A stretch of 64,000 bases of DNA from Gammaproteobacteria bacterium (GTDB taxonomy: Bacteria > Pseudomonadota > Gammaproteobacteria > GCA-001735895), in contig JAOTYD010000015.1 in the NCBI GenBank assembly GCA_029862005.1, forward strand, positions 16,942 to 80,941, read 5' to 3'. The translations under genes and the position numbers were made by a program. The notes below the pieces were generated by a model, which was not told the origin of the DNA, made no database searches, and worked only from the letters and a program-made list of their open reading frames with translations. Shown in pieces: positions 27,155-35,636 of this stretch (positions within the stretch are counted from its first letter, which is position 1; every line of letters starts with the position of its first letter).

Positions 27155-29689
27155 TCAGGCGGCTTCCATTTCCCTAATGTGCTCCTGGCAGCGTTGCATC
27201 GAGTCTGCCATTTCCGCACCGCTTTCAAAACGATCCTGGGCTTCCTTGGCTAATATCTTGTCGATCAGGTTATTGACACAGTTCGGCAGGTCGGAACGGA
27301 AACGTCGTATATCGGGGTGCTGCTCATTGGCGATGTTGTACATCAGGTTGGCTATGGAGTCACCCTTGAAAGGCAGTTCGCCGGACAACATCTGGTACAT
27401 CATTACACCCAACGAAAAGAGGTCTGCGCGCCCGTCAACTTTCTTGCCCGCGAGCTGTTCCGGTGACATATAGTAAGGGCTGCCGATGACGGTACCGGTC
27501 TTGGTCTTGCTCGCATCGGTGAGACAGGCAACACCGAAATCGGTAATCTTGGCAACGCGTTTTTCGTCATCATAGATGATATTCGCCGGCTTGATATCAC
27601 GATGCACGACGTGTTGTTTGTGGGCATAATCAAGCGCCAGGGCGATGTTAATGATGATGTTGAAAACCTCGCTTACCGGCAATAATGTCTTGGGATTACA
27701 GTAAGCCGACAGGTCCTTGCCCTTGAGGTAATCCATCGCGATATAGGCGAGATCCTGCTCTTCACCGACATCGTAAACCGTAACGATGTTGGGGTGGTCA
27801 AGGCGTCCCGCGGCCTCGGCTTCGCGAAAGAAGCGAGTGCGCACTTCATCACGCATATCGTCTTCGATCTCGTCCGATATCAGCATGGTCTTGATCGCGA
27901 CGGTCCGGCCTATTTTGTCGTCCTGGCCCAGGTAAACCATCCCCATCGCACCGCGTCCGATTTCGCTGTCGATTCGATAGCGCCCAAGCTTGGGCTTTTC
28001 GAGCGTGTCCGCACCGGAAATCAGGTTGGGACCTGGGCCCGTGGGATCTCGGCTACCGAGAACCACAGCGTTTGCGGCGTTTTCGTTTTGCTGGATGCGC
28101 TCGCTGACGTCATTGAATTTTTCATCGTGCTCGTGGATATACTTGAACACTGCCGCCGCCTTGTTGAACTGGCGTTTGCGTTCATAATCGAGACCGAGAT
28201 TATATACCTGCGCGAGCAGTGGTTCATTCACCTCGCAGCGGCGATACTTGACAAATGCCTGATCCAGATTTCCCTGTGCGTGCAGCGATTGGCCGAGTTG
28301 ATGATAGGCAATCGAAAGTTCGCCTCGTGCCAGACTTAAGCGCGCGTTTACGGACTGGCGGGCACCGAGAATCAGGTGCCCGATGATTAACAAGGCAACC
28401 GCGGACATCATCGGCAACCACATGGCCTGCGAGCTCATCAGCAAAAAGTGCGCATTGCATATCATCAGCGCGACAAAGAGGCTTAGAAAAAATGCCGTGT
28501 TGGCGCGGAAACGTCCCAGCACGAACATCAAATACAGTCCGACAAAAATGATGAGTCCACGTTGTGCCCAGGCAGCCCATTCGGGTAACAGGTATTGTTC
28601 GTTGTTCATCAGGCTGGAGACCGTATGAGCGGTTGCAAGAGTCGGTGAAATCGCCTGCCCGTCCGGCGTCAGACGTGGCTGCGTGAGGCGCGGTGAAGTC
28701 AATCCGACGATAACGATCTTGTCCTCAAAAACACTGTGGGCCACGCTGCCATCGAGCACATCGATGAGCGAATAAACCTTGAATGCAGACTTCCCGTTCT
28801 GGTCTTCATAAAAACGCGGGTAGATATTAAAGTCGATATCCGTGCCAAGATCTTTTCCTCTCAGCATCGGGCTGGCACTCCCCATGGATTCAATATGCTG
28901 CATTGACATTCCCTTGCTGCGGGTAGCAAGCATCAACGCAAACGACGGTAGAAAATCAGTACCATACTGCACGATCAGGGGCTCGCGATAGAAGCGCTCG
29001 ATATTACTAATGACGCCAACACCCCCTGACTGTCTGGACAGGATTTCGATGGGCGGAAAGACTTCCGATGCCCGCGTAATTTTCGGAGTCGGCCAGCCGA
29101 AACCACGACCGGCATTACCGTTCCCGCTGACCTTGGGCAAGGTAAATTTCTGGATATGTCGGGGAAGCGAGGGGCTCAGGCCTGTGGGAGGATTCTCGGT
29201 CGGAATATAGGGCATCGCGAGCACAATTCGACCACCCGATTTGAAACTGCTGGCCAGGCTTTCATCACCCAGCAAAGTTGCTTCGGTTTTACCTAACGCC
29301 TTGTTAACACGGCGACTTAATTTCTTCTCTTTACTCAGGATAGCGCGCAGTTGGGCCAACGAGACCTTACCCGCTTCGAATTGCGGCTTATCGAGGGACA
29401 TCGTAAAACCGACGACGCTGGGTTTGGCGATCGTCAGTAAGCGTGTGGTTTTTGCGAGGATATCGCGTGACCAGGGCCATGCCCCGATGGACTGTAGCGA
29501 TTTATCGTCGATGGCGACAACGACAACGTCTTCGTGGGGTTCCTTTGATGCCGAAAACTTGGCCCCTAAATTGTAGGCCTGACGATCGAGCACAGAAAAC
29601 CAGCCTGTTTCTGCAAGGCTCAGAAACAAGATGGTAATGACCAGTCCGATAAACCAGTCACGGCGTAAAAGGGTCTTAATTGAAGGCAT
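27155..29689 (-). CDS. CHASE2 domain serine/threonine protein kinase
   Basis: 844-residue transmembrane receptor kinase. Domain order: TM helix 12-28; extracytoplasmic CHASE2 sensor domain about 35-365; three TM helices about 376-393, 400-418 and 424-441; a TPR-like helical stretch 455-530; and a C-terminal eukaryotic-type kinase with IGRGAMG (glycine loop) near 578-583, K600 in VAIK, HRDIKPAN at 697-703, DFG at 717-719 and SPEQ at 742-745. All catalytic residues are present. It is likely autophosphorylating and phosphorylates unknown substrates in response to an extracellular signal. No phosphatase or FHA gene is adjacent. Confidence 0.9.
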   Translation of the reverse strand: MPSIKTLLRRDWFIGLVITILFLSLAETGWFSVLDRQAYNLGAKFSASKEPHEDVVVVAIDDKSLQSIGAWPWSRDILAKTTRLLTIAKPSVVGFTMSLDKPQFEAGKVSLAQLRAILSKEKKLSRRVNKALGKTEATLLGDESLASSFKSGGRIVLAMPYIPTENPPTGLSPSLPRHIQKFTLPKVSGNGNAGRGFGWPTPKITRASEVFPPIEILSRQSGGVGVISNIERFYREPLIVQYGTDFLPSFALMLATRSKGMSMQHIESMGSASPMLRGKDLGTDIDFNIYPRFYEDQNGKSAFKVYSLIDVLDGSVAHSVFEDKIVIVGLTSPRLTQPRLTPDGQAISPTLATAHTVSSLMNNEQYLLPEWAAWAQRGLIIFVGLYLMFVLGRFRANTAFFLSLFVALMICNAHFLLMSSQAMWLPMMSAVALLIIGHLILGARQSVNARLSLARGELSIAYHQLGQSLHAQGNLDQAFVKYRRCEVNEPLLAQVYNLGLDYERKRQFNKAAAVFKYIHEHDEKFNDVSERIQQNENAANAVVLGSRDPTGPGPNLISGADTLEKPKLGRYRIDSEIGRGAMGMVYLGQDDKIGRTVAIKTMLISDEIEDDMRDEVRTRFFREAEAAGRLDHPNIVTVYDVGEEQDLAYIAMDYLKGKDLSAYCNPKTLLPVSEVFNIIINIALALDYAHKQHVVHRDIKPANIIYDDEKRVAKITDFGVACLTDASKTKTGTVIGSPYYMSPEQLAGKKVDGRADLFSLGVMMYQMLSGELPFKGDSIANLMYNIANEQHPDIRRFRSDLPNCVNNLIDKILAKEAQDRFESGAEMADSMQRCQEHIREMEAA

Positions 29690-30115
29690 TCAAGTTATGC
29701 TATTTTTTAACTACCCGGTTGTTTGTTGTCTTATAGTCTATTCGCATGGTATTTTCCGCCCCGATTGCATATCAAATGACAGCGGCCGGGCGGGCAAAGA
29801 AGCGCCTGGGGACAGTCAATCTGGGGCTGTTTTACCCATCCCGCTAGCATCATCGCAAAAACCCGTTAGCTTCGGTGCTGCGATAGGTAATAGCAGATGA
29901 ATAGGCACTTGTCCTCAATGCTGTATTCAATTTGTGGCCCGATCGAAAATACTTCGCACAACCCCAGAAGTTTTACCGGTTTTCGACCAGTATTCTTTCT
30001 GACAAAGGGGCAGCCCCGGGAACATCTGAAGCCAGTTCAGGAATGCGCCGATCGAAGAATTAATTGCGCTGACCAGCGCATTCTTTTAGCCTTCTAGGCT
30101 CGATGTGAGCTCGTG
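29690..30115. other. Gene-free divergent region (426 bp)
   Basis: Between the divergent kinase gene and the MFS-PlsC gene. Two short open frames here (within 29631-29900 and 29897-30097) show no start context, family pattern or normal composition and I do not call them. One hairpin is visible: TGCGCT at 30065-30070 pairs with AGCGCA at 30075-30080 and is followed by TTCTTTT, resembling a weak intrinsic terminator reading rightward. Confidence 0.5.
30065..30087 (+). terminator. Weak intrinsic-terminator-like hairpin
   Basis: Six-base stem TGCGCT/AGCGCA with loop GACC, followed by TTCTTTT. It lies about 30 bp before the MFS-PlsC start and after a gene-free stretch, so if it works it would end a transcript from an unknown upstream start, or attenuate the downstream gene. 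Confidence 0.35.
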
Positions 30116-31987
30116 ATGCCTGATTCAATCAAGCTGCTGTCAACCCGGCGCTTTCGACCGTTCTTTCTGACCCAGTTGCTGGGTGCCTTCAACGATAACC
30201 TGTATAAAAACGGGTTAACGATATTTATTGCATTCCAGGCGGCGAACATATCCCAGCAACAAAGCAACAGCCTGGTCAATATCGCGGCCGGCTTGTTCAT
30301 TCTTCCCTTTTTCCTGTTTTCAGCTATTGCCGGACAACTGGCTGACAAGCATGAGAAGTCGATGCTGATCCGGCGTATCAAGTTACTGGAAATCATGATC
30401 ATGCTGCTCGGCGGGATCGCCTTCCTGATGCAGAGCCCTGAGCTGCTGGTGGCGATTCTATTTTTGATGGGGACCCAGTCTGCCCTGTTCGGACCCGTGA
30501 AATACAGCCTGCTGCCCCAGGCGCTAAAACCCGGGGAACTGGTGGGTGGAAACGCTTTGGTCGGGTTCGGTACCTTTGTCGCAATCCTGATGGGGCTCAT
30601 TATAAGCGTCTTCGTGATTGGACTGGGTTACCTGGCGATGGCCATCGGCGTAGCCGTTACCGCCTGTCTCGGTTACTGGGCGAGCCGTGGCATACCGGTA
30701 CTTCCCGCGGGTGATCCTGAACTGAAAATCAGCTTCAATTTAATCAAGCAGACCAACAGTATTCTGCGCGATGCCCGCGAAAATCTAACCGTATTTTACT
30801 CGGTGCTGGGTATTTCATGGTTCTGGTTTATCGGTATTACCTATATTACCCAGTTACCCAACTTCGTTCGTTATGAACTTGGTGCCAATGAACAAGTGTA
30901 CATCTTGCTGCTGGCAATGTTTTCCGTCGGCATCGGTGCCGGCTCATTTTTATGCGAACGCCTCTCGGGCCGCATCGTCGAGATTGGCCTGGTGCCGCTC
31001 GGGGCACTTGGCCTGACACTTTTTGGCATCGATCTTTACTTCAACCAGGACCTGTCCCCCGGGGGTGAGTTGATCGGCCCTGTAAACTTTCTGGCGCAGG
31101 GCACAAGCCTGCGGGTGTGTTTTGACATTATCATGCTGGGTGTCTCCGGCGGCATTTACATCGTGCCACTCTACGCGCTGGTACAGCAACGCAGCCGACC
31201 CAAAAAGCGTTCCCGCATTATTGCCGCTAACAATGTCCTGAATGCGCTGTTTATGGTAATCGCTTCGCTGTATGGCCTGTTTGCATTGTCTGCCGGTGTC
31301 TCGATTCCGGTATTGTTTTTAATCCTGGCAATAATGAATGCCGCGGTCGCCATATTCATCTTTATGCTTGTGCCCGAGTTCATAATGCGCCTGTTGATAT
31401 GGCTGCTGGTGCACACAATATACCGGGTTGATAAAAAGGAATTGGATAACATTCCCGATGAAGGGCCTGCGGTACTGATCTGTAATCATGTGAGCTTTGT
31501 CGATGCCCTGGTATTGGCCGGGTGCATCCGGCGTCCGATACGTTTCATCATGTATTACCGGATTTTCCAGCTGCCGGTTCTGTCATTTATATTCCGGACC
31601 GCAAACGCGATTCCGATTGCGGCTGAGCACGAGGACAAGGACATGATGGAGGGCGCCTTCGATCAAATCAGTGACGCGCTGCGGCAGGGTGAACTGGTAT
31701 GCATTTTTCCTGAAGGAAAAATTACCGAAAGTGGCGAACTGGGGCCTTTCAGGCCCGGCATCAGTCGCATCCTGCAGCGCGACCCCGTTACGGTGATACC
31801 ATTGGCGCTGCGCGGCCTTTGGGGCAGTTTTTTCAGTCGGGCTTATGGTAACGCGATGTCGCGGCTGCTTCCCCGCGGCATGCTGAGTCGCATCGAGTTG
31901 ATTGCAGGTGATGCCATCGACGCCAGCGAGGTGACGCTTGACCTGTTGCAACAGCGTGTCGCCATCCTGCGCGGCGAGCGCCTTTAA
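30116..31987 (+). CDS. MFS transporter fused to PlsC acyltransferase (LplT-Aas-like)
   Basis: 623-residue fusion. The N-terminal 420 residues form an MFS transporter (about 12 TM helices, first motif FLTQLLGAFNDNLYKNGLTIF) like the lysophospholipid transporter LplT. The C-terminal part is a PlsC acyltransferase: NHVSFVD (HX4D motif) at 457-463 and FPEGKIT at 531-537, then FRPGI. In E. coli, LplT and Aas are separate and Aas also has an acyl-ACP synthetase domain; here that AMP-binding domain is absent. Likely role: flip lysophospholipid inward and re-acylate it. ATG 30116 chosen; GTG 30113 is also possible. Confidence 0.88.
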   Translation: MPDSIKLLSTRRFRPFFLTQLLGAFNDNLYKNGLTIFIAFQAANISQQQSNSLVNIAAGLFILPFFLFSAIAGQLADKHEKSMLIRRIKLLEIMIMLLGGIAFLMQSPELLVAILFLMGTQSALFGPVKYSLLPQALKPGELVGGNALVGFGTFVAILMGLIISVFVIGLGYLAMAIGVAVTACLGYWASRGIPVLPAGDPELKISFNLIKQTNSILRDARENLTVFYSVLGISWFWFIGITYITQLPNFVRYELGANEQVYILLLAMFSVGIGAGSFLCERLSGRIVEIGLVPLGALGLTLFGIDLYFNQDLSPGGELIGPVNFLAQGTSLRVCFDIIMLGVSGGIYIVPLYALVQQRSRPKKRSRIIAANNVLNALFMVIASLYGLFALSAGVSIPVLFLILAIMNAAVAIFIFMLVPEFIMRLLIWLLVHTIYRVDKKELDNIPDEGPAVLICNHVSFVDALVLAGCIRRPIRFIMYYRIFQLPVLSFIFRTANAIPIAAEHEDKDMMEGAFDQISDALRQGELVCIFPEGKITESGELGPFRPGISRILQRDPVTVIPLALRGLWGSFFSRAYGNAMSRLLPRGMLSRIELIAGDAIDASEVTLDLLQQRVAILRGERL

Positions 31988-32061
31988 TCGTAGATCAACA
32001 TTTGACAGTCTCGTTACTATTAACGGTATCAGAAAACGGTATACCGCTTCGATGTGCGCGA

Positions 32062-32143
32062 CCTGGCAATGCCAGGGACTACATTTGCGCGCAAGCCGCG
32101 TACCAATAAAACTATTTTTTTGCATAAGCATCTTGTCTATAAT
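32062..32143 (+). promoter_or_regulatory. Possible mmsA promoter with upstream palindrome
   Basis: A perfect TATAAT lies at 32138-32143, about 38 bp before the mmsA ATG, but the -35 region is only a T-run and is unconvincing. A palindrome, CCTGGCA/TGCCAGG around one base, lies at 32062-32076 upstream and could be a repressor site or the end of the preceding gene's transcript. AGGAA precedes the start codon. Confidence 0.4.
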
Positions 32144-32181
32144 GTCCGCCCTTTCTCGTTTTTACCCCTACAGGAACTATC

Positions 32182-33708
32182 ATGAGTCAGCCAGCCGAAG
32201 CCATATCCTCAGACATTACCCAATTGAACCACTACGTTAATGGCGAGCGGGTCGCGGGCACCAGCGGGCGTTTCGGTGATATTTTCAATCCCAGCAAGGG
32301 CGTAAAGATCAGCGAAGTACCCCTGGCTTCGAAATCCGAAGTCGAGGCCGCGATCGAAGTTGCCCAGCAGGCATTCCCCGAATGGGCTGCGACTTCGGTG
32401 CTGCAGCGCTCACGCATCATGGCGCGTTACGTGCAGTTACTCTACAAACACCAGCATGAGCTGGCCACGCTGGTTTCGACAGAACATGGCAAAGTCATTG
32501 AAGATGCCATGGGGTCGGTATTGCGTGGTATCGAAGTCGCCGAATTTGCCTGCGGCGCACCCCATGCCCAGAAAGGCGAGTTTTCCGACAACGTAGCACG
32601 CGGCATTGATATCTATTCAATGCGCAAGCCTCTCGGTGTCGTGGCCGGTATCACCCCGTTTAATTTTCCGGCGATGATCCCTTTATGGATGGCCGGGATG
32701 GCACTGATTACCGGTAACACCGTGGTGCTGAAACCCTCGGAAAAAGATCCGTCTTGCCCGATCCGGCTGGCGGAACTGTTCCTCGAAGCCGGCGCACCTC
32801 CCGGCGTCTTTAACGTCGTCAATGGCGACAAGGAAGCCGTCGACACGCTGCTCAACGACGAGCGTGTCAAAGCCGTAAGTTTCGTCGGCTCGACCCCGAT
32901 CGCCAGGTACGTCTACGCTACCGCCACCGCGAACGGCAAGCGCTGCCAGGCCATGGGCGGCGCCAAGAATCACATGCTGATTCTGCCCGACGCTGATCTC
33001 GAAGATGTCGCCAATGCGCTTATGGGTGCGGCTTACGGTTCCGCCGGCGAACGCTGTATGGCGATCTCGGTGGGGGTCTGTGTCGGTGACGAAGTTGCCG
33101 ATCAGTTAATCGATATTCTAAAGCCGCGCGTCGAGGCGCTGCGCATCGGGCCGAGCCTCGATACCAATCTGGAAATGGGCCCACTGGTGACAAAAGAGCA
33201 TCGTGAAAAAGTCATGAACTATATCCAGATGGCACAGGATGAGGGCTCACGCCTGGTCGTCGATGGTCGTGATTTCGTATGCGATGGCCACCAAGACGGC
33301 TTCTTTTTGGGCGGCTCGCTGATCGATAACGTTACCCCTGACATGCAGTCTTACCAGGAAGAAATCTTTGGCCCGGTCCTGCAGATCATGCGTGTTGGCT
33401 CGTTTGAACAGGGTGCCGCGCTGGCAACAGACCACCCTTACGGCAACGGTACTTCGATCTTCACCAAGAACGGCGCCGCCGCGCGTACCTTCGCGGATAA
33501 GGTGGAGGTCGGTATGGTTGGTATCAATGTCCCTATTCCGGTACCCCTGGCTTTCCACAGCTTTGGCGGCTGGAAATCTTCCGCTTTTGGTGACCACAAC
33601 CAGTACGGTATGGAAGCATTGCGTTTTTACACCAAGGTAAAGACCGTGACCTCACGCTGGCTTGACAGCGGCGTCGATGCGGAATTCACAATGCCGGTAT
33701 TGAAATAA
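32182..33708 (+). CDS. mmsA: CoA-acylating methylmalonate-semialdehyde dehydrogenase
   Basis: Aldehyde dehydrogenase superfamily; oxidises (methyl)malonate semialdehyde to propionyl- or acetyl-CoA, in valine, thymine, beta-alanine or inositol breakdown. 508 residues with VAGITPFNFPAMIPLWM, TVVLKPSEKDPS (cofactor), FVGSTPIA, GGAKNHMLILPDAD, and GSAGERCMAIS with the catalytic cysteine; DHNQYGMEALRFYT near the end is typical of this subfamily. Monocistronic; none of its usual mms partners (mmsB, acyl-CoA dehydrogenase) are in the window, so the exact pathway is not settled. Confidence 0.93.
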   Translation: MSQPAEAISSDITQLNHYVNGERVAGTSGRFGDIFNPSKGVKISEVPLASKSEVEAAIEVAQQAFPEWAATSVLQRSRIMARYVQLLYKHQHELATLVSTEHGKVIEDAMGSVLRGIEVAEFACGAPHAQKGEFSDNVARGIDIYSMRKPLGVVAGITPFNFPAMIPLWMAGMALITGNTVVLKPSEKDPSCPIRLAELFLEAGAPPGVFNVVNGDKEAVDTLLNDERVKAVSFVGSTPIARYVYATATANGKRCQAMGGAKNHMLILPDADLEDVANALMGAAYGSAGERCMAISVGVCVGDEVADQLIDILKPRVEALRIGPSLDTNLEMGPLVTKEHREKVMNYIQMAQDEGSRLVVDGRDFVCDGHQDGFFLGGSLIDNVTPDMQSYQEEIFGPVLQIMRVGSFEQGAALATDHPYGNGTSIFTKNGAAARTFADKVEVGMVGINVPIPVPLAFHSFGGWKSSAFGDHNQYGMEALRFYTKVKTVTSRWLDSGVDAEFTMPVLK

Positions 33709-33781
33709 GGTTGGGATTGTCTCAAGTCAGGGGTGCACGAATACATCCACTGATCCAGTTTACCCGGCAGGAATTTAAAGG

Positions 33782-34489
33782 CTAGTTGTTGAAACTGTAG
33801 TCGTAATTCTGCGTTCCGCTGGAATTAAATACCTGCGCATGAAACGAGACGATGACGCGGTCCTTCGCGCCATTATAGGGAAATGGCATATGCTTTATAT
33901 GTGAAGGGAACACGCAGAGCTTGCCGTCTTCAGGGTAGGAATCCCAACTGCTATTGTGCAGATAGTAATTACCGTAGTCACCGAAGCCACCCGCCATGTG
34001 CTCTATATGTGGACCATAAAATCGGGTTGTCCCATTCGGCTGTGCGCCTCGATGAGATTCGGGTGACTTGCTGCAATCGCCCGATTGTACGTAGTAAACC
34101 CCGGACCAGGAACAGTTTCCATGCACATGCATTTCGTGGAAAGCATGATTGTTCGATATCTGAAACCAGAGGCCGGTAATGTTAACGCGCACCTTTTCTC
34201 GTGGATCCCACAGGCCCGCGTTAGCTTCTCTTGCGACCTCAACAATCCCCTGGCTGATAAACTCGGCGAGCTCGTTCAGCTCCTGGTGCAGGGGATACAT
34301 TGCGAGCAGATCGTCACCACTGGCATAGGCATGCGCGGTACCGCGCTGCTCACGGTCACGATGCTCGTAAAATAAATCAAGCAAAGCCGGATTCACTTTT
34401 TGATAGTGGGCAAAACGCTTCGCCAGCAAAGTGGTCGGCCACAGCGTAATAACGTTCGGATTACCAGTTGTTTTGGTTTTTTTTGCCAT
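33782..34489 (-). CDS. Putative 2-oxoglutarate-Fe(II) oxygenase (TIGR02466-like)
   Basis: 235 residues from ATG 34489 (MAKKTKTTGNP); a TTG at 34519 would add ten. It begins NPNVITLWPTTLLAKRF, and the middle has NNHAFHEMHVHGNCSWSGVYYVQSG, with histidines (HVH) at the metal site, and FPSHIKHMPFPYNGAKDRVIVSFHAQV with the distal His and an Arg. This is the pattern of a family of putative 2OG-Fe(II) oxygenases found in marine bacteria and phages. Substrate unknown. It follows the helical protein gene by 41 bp on the same strand and is probably cotranscribed with it. Confidence 0.7.
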   Translation of the reverse strand: MAKKTKTTGNPNVITLWPTTLLAKRFAHYQKVNPALLDLFYEHRDREQRGTAHAYASGDDLLAMYPLHQELNELAEFISQGIVEVAREANAGLWDPREKVRVNITGLWFQISNNHAFHEMHVHGNCSWSGVYYVQSGDCSKSPESHRGAQPNGTTRFYGPHIEHMAGGFGDYGNYYLHNSSWDSYPEDGKLCVFPSHIKHMPFPYNGAKDRVIVSFHAQVFNSSGTQNYDYSFNN

Positions 34490-34530
34490 TTCAGTCGATT
34501 CGTTTTCTATCGCAGCCAATTGACAGGGAA

Positions 34531-35445
34531 TTATGGCAATGGTGACTGGCCATAGCGCTGGCTTTTTTCGATATAGGCCCGGGTACTTTTGGGCATCGGT
34601 ACGCGGGCACTGGCAATATAGCTGATCAACTGTCTACCTTCCTGAATCAGGTCTCGCCCGTAAGCCAAGCGCATGCGCAACATTTGATCAGCCCCGTCTG
34701 GTATGCTCGGTTTGAAGGCATCAAGCTGTTCTCCGAGCGACACAAACTTGGGCCAGACCTGAAAATTAATCGGGTCCTTCTTCATGGTTTCCGCGGCCTG
34801 TCGCGCAGCCGTCGCATAGTCGATGATTAGCTCGTCCAGTCCCTCAAACAGGGGGCGGCTGCAAAACACGTCAATCATGCAGTTAGCAACGAGGTCGATT
34901 TCGCGCATTCCTTGCGCTATTTTAATGAATCGCGACTCGTAAAAATCCGCGATGGGCATCGTGAAAGCCTTGAATGGTTCGCCCCAGACCTCATCGATTC
35001 CCTCGCAACCGCTGTGATGCTTGACTTGCCGACCCAGCGTCAAGGCTTCCTGGAAACAGTCGCTGCACTGACGCATCAATTCGTTGTTTTCGCTGACCTG
35101 CACGCCGAGCTCGCCGAGGTCCACGATCGCGGTAAACAAATCGGTGGCCCTGTTGAAAAGCGCTCCAGCGAGCATGGCGGCATTCACCCGCTTGCGTCGC
35201 GGATCGATCTCGTTTTCATAGGCTTCGCGGGCATGTTCCAGGCTGTTACCGGGCGTATTTATGCCAGCTTCTGTATGATGAAACGCGCGCCGGGTAAGAC
35301 TATCAATCAACCGCTTGCGATTGGCCAGCGTGTCCTTAAGTGGCGCATAGTGCCGAATCCAGTAACCATCGAAGAAAATATATTCGACGCTATCGACAAT
35401 GCGGCGATCACCATTTCTAGGAGAACTTTCAGATGCGGTTTCCAT
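34531..35445 (-). CDS. Unrecognised helical protein (304 aa), paired with an oxygenase gene
   Basis: ATG at 35445. No family recognised. The product is acidic, soluble and rich in predicted helices, without signal peptide or membrane segment. It has conserved-looking charged clusters: YENEIDPRRKRV near 77-88, HHSGCEGIDEVWGEPFKAF near 142-160 and an ending rich in Tyr and Arg. Several His/Asp/Glu residues (in HHTEAGINT and HHSGCEG) could bind metal, but this is speculative. It starts the two-gene unit with the downstream 2OG-Fe(II) oxygenase-like gene, suggesting that one protein acts on, or with, the other. Confidence 0.6.
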   Translation of the reverse strand: METASESSPRNGDRRIVDSVEYIFFDGYWIRHYAPLKDTLANRKRLIDSLTRRAFHHTEAGINTPGNSLEHAREAYENEIDPRRKRVNAAMLAGALFNRATDLFTAIVDLGELGVQVSENNELMRQCSDCFQEALTLGRQVKHHSGCEGIDEVWGEPFKAFTMPIADFYESRFIKIAQGMREIDLVANCMIDVFCSRPLFEGLDELIIDYATAARQAAETMKKDPINFQVWPKFVSLGEQLDAFKPSIPDGADQMLRMRLAYGRDLIQEGRQLISYIASARVPMPKSTRAYIEKSQRYGQSPLP

Positions 35446-35636
35446 TGGCCCCGCGAGCTTGTGCTGTCATAGGATGTCGGACAATCATAAATCAATCCAG
35501 CGACAATGTTATGAAATCTGTTGGGGTAATCAATTAAAATTTTGAATATTGGCGAGTACCGGGTCACCGCGATGGCTCATCCGGTGAGCTGCCGTTGTTT
35601 TATAATCTCCCGGTTTTGCAACATAATCGTCCCGCA

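Noticed and set aside
29897..30097. 66-codon plus-strand ORF before the MFS-PlsC gene
   Set aside because: Unbalanced composition and no similarity pattern; overlaps the hairpin region.
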